Below are positions 57,321 to 64,000 of a stretch of 64,000 nt of DNA, in pieces. The DNA comes from CAYMRL01 sp964398985 (GTDB lineage Bacteria > Deinococcota > Deinococci > Deinococcales > Trueperaceae). A program made the translations under genes and the position numbers. The number at the start of each line of letters is the position of its first letter. Within the stretch, counting starts at the first letter, position 1. The stretch spans positions 1-64,000 of the forward strand of contig CAYNOS010000009.1 in NCBI GenBank assembly GCA_964398985.1, in the 5' to 3' direction. Under the pieces are notes generated by a model that had not been told where the DNA came from, ran no database searches, and worked only from the letters and a program-made list of their open reading frames with translations.

Positions 57321-58269
57321 GCGAAAGAGCGACATCGATCGAGCGGCAGTCTTCGAAGCGATCCTCGGAGATCTCGGCGAAGTGAGCGCGGGGGGTCTTA
57401 GCGGCCCAGCGACCATTCCGTTGCAGGCGATTAGCTTCAACCCGCGTCAGCCGCGCAAGCATGTGGGCGAGGATGGGCTGGAGGAGCTGGCGGCATCGAT
57501 TCGCGAGCGCGGGGTTCTTGAGCCTGTGATAGTGCGTCCGGCGGCAAGCGGCTATGAGTTGGTGGCTGGCGAGAGGCGGACCCGCGCTGCGGCTCTGGCA
57601 GGGCTCACCGAAGTCCCCGCGATCGTCATCGAGGTCGACGATCGCGGCGCGCTCGAGATCGCGATGATCGAGAACCTGCAGCGGGAGGATCTCAATGCGG
57701 TGGAGGAGACCGAAGCCCTGCTCGGTCTGTTAGAGATTTCACTGGATCGCAGCAGAGACGAAGTCGTGGCTCTGCTGCAGGCTCTCTACGGCGAGGAGCG
57801 AGGTCGGCCCGTATCTGGCAGGTTCAGCGAGCAGGAGCGGAGCGAGACTCACGCGCTGTTCTCGCGGCTGGGGCGCTTCAGCCTCAGCTCCTTCGTGAGC
57901 AATAGGCTGCCGATCCTCGAGTTCCCTGCGCCGCTGCTCGAGGCCGTGCGGGGAGGGAAGCTGGCGTTCACGAAGGCCCAGGCGATCGCGCGGGTCGAGG
58001 ATGGAGGCGACCGCCAGAGGCTACTGCGCGCGGCCATCAGCGACGATCTGTCCCTCAGTCAGATCAGGCGACGGATCACGGAGCTGAGGCGTGGCGGGAG
58101 CGGCGAGAGCCCTGGCCACGCTGTGCCGGCCTCAGTTGCGACCCAGACGTTGGCATCGAACACCAAGAGGCTGTTGAACCGCCGGAAGCTGGCGGGACTG
58201 TCGGTGGAGCGCCTGGACAGGGTCAATGAGCTGCTGCGCGAGTTGCGAGAGGTCCTGCAAGGCGACTGA
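57313..58269 (+). CDS. parB: ParB-family partition protein
   Basis: 318-residue ParB. The N-terminal CTPase/nuclease-like domain has ISFNPRQPRKHV, IRERGVLEPVIVRP, LVAGERRTRAAALAGL (the GERR motif that binds CTP) and MIENLQREDLNAVEE. The central helix-turn-helix (about 150-235) binds parS sites, and the C-terminus (about 280-318) probably dimerises. It overlaps parA by 8 bp and starts at GTG. A binding site is proposed in the two 17-bp repeats upstream of parA. Confidence 0.92.
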   Translation: MARRKSDIDRAAVFEAILGDLGEVSAGGLSGPATIPLQAISFNPRQPRKHVGEDGLEELAASIRERGVLEPVIVRPAASGYELVAGERRTRAAALAGLTEVPAIVIEVDDRGALEIAMIENLQREDLNAVEETEALLGLLEISLDRSRDEVVALLQALYGEERGRPVSGRFSEQERSETHALFSRLGRFSLSSFVSNRLPILEFPAPLLEAVRGGKLAFTKAQAIARVEDGGDRQRLLRAAISDDLSLSQIRRRITELRRGGSGESPGHAVPASVATQTLASNTKRLLNRRKLAGLSVERLDRVNELLRELREVLQGD

Positions 58270-58351
58270 CCTCACAAGAGTGGGTCTAGGAGTCATGTGC
58301 ATGCCGCCGCGGAATCGGCCATCGGGCTAGGCTGGTACGCCGGAGGTCGCG

Positions 58352-58828
58352 ATGTTGGAGGTAGGAGATTACGCTCCTGAGTTCGAGTTGCCGGACCAGG
58401 ACGGGAGAGTGTGGACGCTCAGGGGGGAACGCGGAAGTTGGGTCGTCGTCTACTTCTACCCGAAGGACGACACGCCAGGTTGCACCGCCGAAGCGTGTGC
58501 GTTCCGCGATGCGCTGCCTGTGTTTGAGGAACTCGACGCCAGAATCTTCGGGGTCTCGAGCGATGACCAAGACAGCCACGCTGCGTTCAGCAGCAAGTTC
58601 GATCTGAACTTCCCGCTGCTGGCCGATCCGGATCGCCAAGCACTCGAGGCATATGGTGTCTACGGCGAGAAGGAGCTTGCCGGAACCAAGTACATGGGCA
58701 CGCACCGCAACACGTTCCTCGTCGGGCCGGATGGTCGCATTGCGCACATCTGGCGCAAGGTCGATCCGGCCGTCCACGGCGACGAGGTGAAGGCCGCGTT
58801 GGAAGCGCTGCGGGGTGGATTTGCCTAG
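58352..58828 (+). CDS. bcp: Thioredoxin-dependent peroxiredoxin (Bcp/PrxQ)
   Basis: 158-residue atypical 2-Cys peroxiredoxin. FYPKDDTPGCTAEACAFRD holds the peroxidatic Cys and the resolving Cys five residues later, the PrxQ pattern. It reduces hydrogen and organic peroxides. ATG has GGAGGT 5 nt upstream, and TAGGCT at 58328-58333 is a likely -10 box. It follows parB by 82 bp. Oxidative defence fits a radiation- or desiccation-tolerant lineage, but this family is widespread. Confidence 0.94.
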   Translation: MLEVGDYAPEFELPDQDGRVWTLRGERGSWVVVYFYPKDDTPGCTAEACAFRDALPVFEELDARIFGVSSDDQDSHAAFSSKFDLNFPLLADPDRQALEAYGVYGEKELAGTKYMGTHRNTFLVGPDGRIAHIWRKVDPAVHGDEVKAALEALRGGFA

Positions 58829-59134
58829 GCGCCGGCGTGCGCCGTGGCGTGCGGGGTGCTGGCGCGCGATGCGGTCGAGGCTGTGTCTGCCTGTCGCGCA
58901 AGCTCCTGATCGCTAGTGGGAAATGAACGGTACCCCATGGGCGCCAGGACACGGGTTCCCGCCCACCTGGTGGAAGTGGGGATTCCTGGGAACTATGTCC
59001 GGCGATGTTGGCGCGCCCGGCCGTCAGCGTGGTTGATGAAGCGGGAAAGCAGGGGTACTCAACCACAAGTGGGGAACTAGGGGGACGTAGTCCGGCGTGC
59101 TGGTGGGAGGGCCAAGGTACTTGGCGGGCTCTGG
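58829..59134. repeat. Intergenic region with an inverted GGGRAC array
   Basis: No gene is seen in this 306-bp stretch. Cores of GGG followed by A (or TA) recur on the plus strand, with last G near 58920, 58981, 58990, 59045, 59055, 59074, 59084 and 59107, for example GGGGAACTAGGGGGAC at 59071-59086. Several are 9-10 bp apart. This is the origin motif in the opposite orientation, looser than the main array. Confidence 0.5.
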
Positions 59135-62100
59135 TCACCCGCCGTAGTGATAGCCGCGCACCGTGATCGGCATGGGTAGAGCCGCCAAGGTAGTGGCTTT
59201 CAGCGCCGGCTGATGCCCTGTGTCTTCGACGGTTGCGTCGACGACTAAGAACGACGCATCCCTGAGCAGGCTGCGGTGGCTGGCCCACAGGTCGGGGGAG
59301 ATGATGAGCTGCGCTCGGTGGGGGCCGTCTTCGATGACGAAGAAGGCGAAACCTTTGGCGGTAGGCGGCTTCTGGCGCGCCACCACCATGCCTGCAGTGC
59401 GAAGCAGAGTCTTGCGGGCGCTGCGGCGGGCGCGCCAAAGAGGCACGCACCCGAGCTCGCGGAGCTGATCTCTCACCAAGTCGGCTGGGTGCACCTCGAG
59501 TGTGCTGAGGCGCGTCGTTTCGAAGTCCCATACGAAGCGGTCCGCCACCGGTAGGGGAGCCAGCGAGGGCGTTTCGGGGACGCCTACCAGAAGAGTGGCC
59601 GCGCCGGCGACGTGGGCATTGCAGAGCACACCGACCCGGTAGAGCGCCTCGCGTCGAGGTTGCACGTCGTCGAAGGCGCCAGCACGCACCACGGCCTCGA
59701 GTGCCTCGCGGGGCACAGCGAGACGTTGGTAGAGGTCGTCGACGTCTCGGTACGGTCCGTGGCGTAGCCGTTCGGTGAGGATCTCGGTGGACACGCTATG
59801 CGACACGTCCTTGATCTGGCTCAATGGAGGCCGGATCGCTTTTACCCGCCCGGTCGTCTCCGAGATGGCGAGTTCACAGCGGTAGTGCGCGCCGCTACGG
59901 TTGATGTCGAATGGGAGGAAGGGAACGCCCCACGAGCGCGCCTCATGGCGCTTGGTGAGTTGCGGCCACATGCCTGGCTCCTCGGACAGGATGGCGGCCA
60001 TGTACTCGGCCGGGTAGTGAACCCGCAACCAACCAGAGGCGTAGGCGTGCTGCGCGAAGGCCCATGCGTGCGACTCGGCGAAGCCGAAGCCTTGGTAGTT
60101 CTTCACGGCATCGAAGACGGCCGTGGCCTCTTCGCGACTGGCGCCGACATGGCGCATGCCTCCCGCGATGAAGGCGTCGCGGTATGGCTCGATGTCGGAG
60201 ACGGAATCTCCCCAGTCGGAGACCATCTTGCGGAAGCGGGACGCCTCGGTCCAGGTCATGCCGGCGAAGTGCACGGCGATGCGCAGCACATCATCCTGGA
60301 AGAGCAGGACGCCGTAGGTCTTGGACAGCAGCTTCTCCAGGCTGGGGTGCCAGTAGCTGATGGGTTCCTTGCCCTGACGCCGTCGGAGGTAAGGGTGCAC
60401 GGTGCCGGACTGGATCGGGCCGGGACGGATCAGCGCCACTTGATGGGCGAGGTCTCTGAGGTTTCGAGGCCGCATGGCGCGGCTCGTTTGCATCTGGCTG
60501 GGGCTTTCGACCTGGAACAGCCCCAGGGTCGCGCCCTCTGCGATCAGGTCCCAGACGCGCTCGTCATCTGGCAGCGTGAAGAGGTCCAGCCAGGTGCCTT
60601 CGATACGAAACACTTCCTCGCGCGCGCGTTCGAGAGCGGCCAGCATGCGCAGGCCGAGTAGGTCGAGCTTGACCAGCCCCATGGCCTCGGCGTCGTCCTT
60701 GTCGAGTTGGAGCAGACGGATGCCACCGGTCGAACGCTCCAGCGGCGAGTAGTCGGTGAGCTCGCCGCGTACCATCACCACGCCGCCGGAGTGCGGAGCC
60801 AGGTGCCGCGCGTGCTTGCTCTCCATGCCGGTCAACAGATCGAGCAGGACGGTGAGCGCAGGCGCATCGCCGCACACCTCGCGCAGCGCTGCGGTCGCCA
60901 GATGTGCCTGAGGTGGACGGCGGCCGCGGAAATCGCGCCCTAACGCCCGGCTCAGCCGGTCTCTGAGCTCCTTGGGTAGGCCCAGTGCCCGACCCATGTC
61001 TTGCAGTGCCAGAGGGAGGCGGTAGGTGATCTTGTTGCAGACCATCGCCTCGGTGGTGGCGCCGAAGTGCTCCTCGACCCAAGCCAGGAGGTCGTCGCGG
61101 CGGGCCGACGAGACGTCGATGTCGATGTCGGGCATCGCTTTCATGCCGGTGTGCAAGAAGCGCTCGAAGAGCAGGCCGTTGGCGATGGGGTCGGCCTTGG
61201 TGACGCCGAGCAGGTAGCAGACCACGCTGGCCGCTGCCGATCCGCGGCCCGTGGCGAGGATGCCACTGCGCCGGCAGTGGTCGGTGACCTCGGCCGCTAC
61301 CAGGAAGAAGTCGGCGAGATCGTAATCACGGATGACAGCGAGCTCCTCGCGGAGGCGTGCTTCTGCCTCGGTGCGCAGGCCAAGGTCCGGATAACAAGTG
61401 GCGAGGGCGGTGTGGCAACGACCTTCCAGATGCTGTTGTGGGGTCAGCCCTGACGGCACGCGTGCGCGAGGGGGTGTGACGCGCTCCGGCAGCAGTTCGA
61501 AGCTGGCTTGTTCCGCCACCCAGGCGGCGTTGAGCCTGGCTTCGGGGAAGGGGAGACGGTCGGCAACGTCGACCGGCGCCGGCAGATGCTGACAGGCGTT
61601 CTGGGGTCGGCGCGGATGCGGCTGTTGCACGCTGATGCCCAGCCGCGCACAGACCAGCGCGTCGTAGAGCCGGTAGTCCGAGGCCTGCGCGTATCTAACC
61701 TCGGGGGCGGCGACTACCGGCAACGACTGGCTCTGCGCTAGTTGCCTGATGACCCGCGCTCGCCGTGAGTCCCAACGGTAACGATCGTGGAAGAGCTGCA
61801 AGTAGAAGCGCTCGCCGAACGCCTCCTTGAGCCGGGCGAGCAGACGCTCCAGCTCGGTAATGCGCCGCTCGGCCAAGAGCTTCGCCACCACTCCCTCGCG
61901 CGGGCCACTCAAAAGGATGACGTCCTCGGCGTGCTCGAGGAGCGTCTCGAGGTCGACATCACGCTCGTCGCGCGCATGCAGGCGCGTCAGGAGCCTACAG
62001 ATGGTGGCGTAGCCGCTGCGTGATGCTGCCAGTAGGACGAACGGATAGCTCGCCCCGTTGCTGATGACCGGCACCGTCGCGCCGATGAGGGCCTTGATGC

Positions 62101-62290
62101 CGTTCTCGCGCGCCGCTTGGAAGAGCTCGACGCCGCCGGTGATGTTGGCATCGTCGGTAAGGGCGATGTGGTTGTAGCCGAGTTCCGCAGCGCGCTTCAC
62201 CAGCGTGGTGGGGCTCGCGGTCCCCGCGCCGAAACTGAAGTAGGAGTGGACGTTCAGCAGCGCTGTCAGTCGCTCATCTTGGCTAGCCAC
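59135..62290 (-). CDS. dnaE2: Error-prone DNA polymerase DnaE2-like
   Basis: 1051-residue C-family polymerase subunit. The N-terminal PHP domain begins LNVHSYFSFGAGTASP. The catalytic Asp triad region includes AMPDIDIDVSSARRDDLL near 400, and GILATGRGSAAASVVCYLLGV precedes it. Fingers and beta-binding regions follow, with QSGTVHPYLRRRQGKEP and YGVLLFQDDVLRIA; a C-terminal OB-fold is at about 940-1020. The length and the DUF6504/ImuB neighbours mark it as translesion DnaE2, not the replicative subunit. GTG 62290 overlaps DUF6504 by 25 bp; TTG 62293 is an alternative. Confidence 0.9.
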   Translation of the reverse strand: MASQDERLTALLNVHSYFSFGAGTASPTTLVKRAAELGYNHIALTDDANITGGVELFQAARENGIKALIGATVPVISNGASYPFVLLAASRSGYATICRLLTRLHARDERDVDLETLLEHAEDVILLSGPREGVVAKLLAERRITELERLLARLKEAFGERFYLQLFHDRYRWDSRRARVIRQLAQSQSLPVVAAPEVRYAQASDYRLYDALVCARLGISVQQPHPRRPQNACQHLPAPVDVADRLPFPEARLNAAWVAEQASFELLPERVTPPRARVPSGLTPQQHLEGRCHTALATCYPDLGLRTEAEARLREELAVIRDYDLADFFLVAAEVTDHCRRSGILATGRGSAAASVVCYLLGVTKADPIANGLLFERFLHTGMKAMPDIDIDVSSARRDDLLAWVEEHFGATTEAMVCNKITYRLPLALQDMGRALGLPKELRDRLSRALGRDFRGRRPPQAHLATAALREVCGDAPALTVLLDLLTGMESKHARHLAPHSGGVVMVRGELTDYSPLERSTGGIRLLQLDKDDAEAMGLVKLDLLGLRMLAALERAREEVFRIEGTWLDLFTLPDDERVWDLIAEGATLGLFQVESPSQMQTSRAMRPRNLRDLAHQVALIRPGPIQSGTVHPYLRRRQGKEPISYWHPSLEKLLSKTYGVLLFQDDVLRIAVHFAGMTWTEASRFRKMVSDWGDSVSDIEPYRDAFIAGGMRHVGASREEATAVFDAVKNYQGFGFAESHAWAFAQHAYASGWLRVHYPAEYMAAILSEEPGMWPQLTKRHEARSWGVPFLPFDINRSGAHYRCELAISETTGRVKAIRPPLSQIKDVSHSVSTEILTERLRHGPYRDVDDLYQRLAVPREALEAVVRAGAFDDVQPRREALYRVGVLCNAHVAGAATLLVGVPETPSLAPLPVADRFVWDFETTRLSTLEVHPADLVRDQLRELGCVPLWRARRSARKTLLRTAGMVVARQKPPTAKGFAFFVIEDGPHRAQLIISPDLWASHRSLLRDASFLVVDATVEDTGHQPALKATTLAALPMPITVRGYHYGG

Positions 62291-62550
62291 CAAGCATCCC
62301 CTTCCCGGAACAGCTCCGCCCTGACGCCACCTTCGATCTCGACAAGGTAGTAGTCCCGATTGATCTCGCCATCCCACCAATGCCCGTCGTAGCGCCACTG
62401 GTCCACGATCCGCACGACGCTACGTGGAAGGAGCTGCGAGCGGCGACGTTGGCGTCGAGACTGGCCCTGAGCCAGGGGATCCCAACTCACGGTGGCGGGT
62501 GTCTGTTGCGGTGTCAATGTCACCGCCGCGGGGGTCAGTAGTTGTCGCAT
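62266..62550 (-). CDS. DUF6504-family protein
   Basis: 94-residue protein. The C-terminal half (QWRYDGHWWDGEINRDYYLVEIEGG and LFREGDAWWLAK) is rich in Trp and matches DUF6504, a small family found between imuB and dnaE2 in other bacteria. It overlaps imuB by 131 bp and dnaE2 by 25 bp. Its function is unknown; the context suggests an accessory of the translesion complex. The N-terminal 45 residues overlap imuB and may be shorter in reality. Confidence 0.8.
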   Translation of the reverse strand: MRQLLTPAAVTLTPQQTPATVSWDPLAQGQSRRQRRRSQLLPRSVVRIVDQWRYDGHWWDGEINRDYYLVEIEGGVRAELFREGDAWWLAKMSD

Positions 62551-63853
62551 GAGGCCTCGTTACGGGAAGCTGGGTGGTGTCGGCGTCAGGCGTGGGCGGT
62601 TCGAACAGCGGGACCGCGGTGACGGCAGCCCGAAGCGAGCTCGGGACGGCGGCCCGGGACGCTCGCGTGCCGGGCCGCGGCGGCCGCCGGATCGCGATGG
62701 CGGGGTGCGTTGCTCCGGGTTCGAGCGAGTCGCTGTAAGCTTGCCAGCTCCACGCGAGGTCGTCGGCTTGGGTGTGGGGATCGCGCCATTCCAAGCGCCT
62801 GGGAGCGTGAGGGAAGCGCTCGAAGGTCGCTTCCAGTGCTCTTTGCCTGCGCTCCCGTTGCGGCCACAGGCCGTCTTGTTGGGCTGCGCGCTGTGGGTCA
62901 GAGAGTTCGATCGTCAGCCTCTCGATGTGCTGACCGGCGACGCCGCTGTCACGTAGCGCGAACAGAGCCTGCTGACGGATGTGCCGCGCTTGAGCCAAGG
63001 GCCGTTTGCTGAGCCGGCTGGCGCGAAGCTGGCCGACACCTAGCGCGGTGGTGAGCGTCAGGCGGTGCGAAGCGCGACCGTCGAGTGCGCGCTCCAGCTC
63101 CGACGAGAGCTTGTCCAGCGCAGGGATCAGTTGCCGTGGCTCCCGAACAGGTCGAGAGAAGGCCAGCGAACGCGCGAGGGTCTCGGGCAGGCTGAACGGT
63201 CTGAGGACGTCCCGCCTGGGGCCATGCAAGTAAGCGATGAGCGCCGACCCCTCTTCGCCCAGGTAGGAACTCAACTGCGGCTTGGTCCAGGCAGCAAGGT
63301 CAGCCGCAGTGTTGATGCCCAACCACTCGAGGCGCGTGAGGTTGCGAGCGCTCAACGCTACGCCTTTGAGGAAGCGTAAAGGTAGGCGGGCAAGGAAGGC
63401 GGTTTCGGCGGCTGTGGTGGGTGCTATCTTCCTGCAGGCGCCAGGGCTGGTAGCCAATGCGGCGAGCTCGGCCAGCTCACAGTTGCGAGCCACGCCGACG
63501 CTGACATCGAAACGGTGAGCTAGTTGAACGGCTTCGGTGGCCGCGACCTCGACGAACGCCAGTCCGCGGCGGGCGCCCTCCACCCAGGGGGTAATGGCGT
63601 GGAGTTCCCCCAGCAACTCCCGCCAACCGTGTTCAAGGTCGGGTTCGGGGATGGACACGACCCGCAGCCCCTCGACCCGCAAGCGCGCACCGTCCAGCAG
63701 CATGCCGGCGCTGATGCCATGGCGGCGGGCCAGGGCGTTGGCGTGCAGCACACGCCCGTCTTCGACGTGTACCAGCGGCGTGCGCGACAAGACCGGGTCG
63801 GCGCGCCGCGCTAGGTAGAGCGGCAGGGGAGTGAAGCAGAGCGCGGCGATCAT
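62420..63853 (-). CDS. imuB: ImuB-like Y-family polymerase homologue
   Basis: 477-residue protein of the ImuB group, catalytically inactive Y-family proteins that bridge DnaE2 and the sliding clamp. The order of a Y-family palm/fingers (about 1-190), a thumb with an HhH-like FLKGVALSARNLTRLEWLGI near 165, and a little-finger region (about 240-345) is visible. The catalytic acidic pair of true Y-family polymerases is not seen at the N-terminus (ALCFTPLPLYLARR). The C-terminal 80 residues, beyond about 395, are low-complexity and overlap DUF6504. ATG 63853 overlaps a stop in an upstream frame (ATGA). Confidence 0.85.
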   Translation of the reverse strand: MIAALCFTPLPLYLARRADPVLSRTPLVHVEDGRVLHANALARRHGISAGMLLDGARLRVEGLRVVSIPEPDLEHGWRELLGELHAITPWVEGARRGLAFVEVAATEAVQLAHRFDVSVGVARNCELAELAALATSPGACRKIAPTTAAETAFLARLPLRFLKGVALSARNLTRLEWLGINTAADLAAWTKPQLSSYLGEEGSALIAYLHGPRRDVLRPFSLPETLARSLAFSRPVREPRQLIPALDKLSSELERALDGRASHRLTLTTALGVGQLRASRLSKRPLAQARHIRQQALFALRDSGVAGQHIERLTIELSDPQRAAQQDGLWPQRERRQRALEATFERFPHAPRRLEWRDPHTQADDLAWSWQAYSDSLEPGATHPAIAIRRPPRPGTRASRAAVPSSLRAAVTAVPLFEPPTPDADTTQLPVTRPHATTTDPRGGDIDTATDTRHRELGSPGSGPVSTPTSPLAAPST

Positions 63854-64000
63854 CGCCCGGCCGTCCCCGGTTGAGGTTGAGCACGACCGGCCACCACTGC
63901 TCGTATGCGCGTAGACAGCCGGGGGCGTAGAGCGGGCGCTCTGCCCGGTCGGCGCGGTGGGGATGGCAGCGGAGGAACCGGCGCGTTCGCGGTTGACGGT
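63850..64000 (-). CDS. 3' end of an upstream gene, possibly imuA (partial)
   Basis: A frame open from the window edge ends TGA at 63852-63850, in an ATGA overlap with imuB. Its last residues are Pro- and Arg-rich (RLSTRIRAVVAGRA). The position fits imuA, but 49 codons without a motif cannot identify it. Both other frames are also open to the window edge, so the assignment rests on position and the ATGA junction only. Confidence 0.25.
   Translation of the reverse strand, partial: PSTANAPVPPLPSPPRRPGRAPALRPRLSTRIRAVVAGRAQPQPGTAGR

Overview
The window is GC-rich, gene-dense bacterial DNA that most resembles the Deinococcota, possibly a Truepera-like lineage. The lineage call is an inference from gene families, not from a marker gene. 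It rests on a LysN-type aminotransferase, a PolX with a C-terminal PHP domain, a ParA with the motif HAGGVAKTS, a plasmid-type Rep initiator, and many genes that lack a Shine-Dalgarno sequence but carry a TANNNT-like -10 box 5-8 nt before the start codon. No rRNA, tRNA, CRISPR array, insertion sequence or prophage was seen.

Layout. 1-0.8 kb: LexA with its promoter and a perfect palindromic operator. 0.8-7.0 kb: a leftward operon for peptide import (binding protein, two permeases), oligoendopeptidase F and a DMT exporter. 7.2-11.8 kb: class III aminotransferase, a divergent GlcD-type flavin oxidoreductase, a polysaccharide deacetylase and NagB. 11.8-15.6 kb: an Fbp/Afu-type ABC transporter directly upstream of nagB. 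15.8-22.4 kb: a dihydroorotate dehydrogenase-like protein coupled to pyruvate:ferredoxin oxidoreductase, an HD-domain hydrolase and an MFS transporter. 22.6-39.6 kb: a RarA fusion protein, a secreted PPC protein, radical SAM protein, signal peptidase I, HerA-like ATPase, DNA polymerase I, TPR protein, GGDEF-EAL protein, SurE, an exonuclease, a CBS protein and a Crp-type regulator. 39.9-49 kb: HU, several small regulators (HxlR, TetR, Fur, GntR), YceI, the aminotransferase, a tyrosine recombinase, an acidic-tailed protein and a large unrecognised protein. 49-54.2 kb: DnaQ-like exonuclease, PolX and NAD ligase, the last two in one overlapping operon. 54.2-59.1 kb: a replication and partition locus. 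59.1-64 kb: a DnaE2 - DUF6504 - ImuB mutagenesis cassette running off the end.

The most striking region is 54.2-59.1 kb. A Rep_3-type initiator gene diverges from parAB. Between them lies a roughly 170-bp pyrimidine-biased array in which a (G)TYCCC core recurs about every 10.7 bp. This is followed by an AT-rich stretch, a shorter second array and two copies of a 17-bp near-palindrome. An inverted, shorter version of the same array sits beyond parB and bcp. It looks like a replication origin with centromere sites, on the same DNA as polA, ligA, lepB and hup. That implies a chromosome, a chromid or an integrated replicon.

DNA repair is a recurring theme (LexA, RarA, PolA, PolX, LigA, two DnaQ-like exonucleases, DnaE2/ImuB). 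Expression features are also unusual: widespread apparent leaderless promoters, and short upstream ORFs that abut or overlap the starts of surE, gntR and parA.
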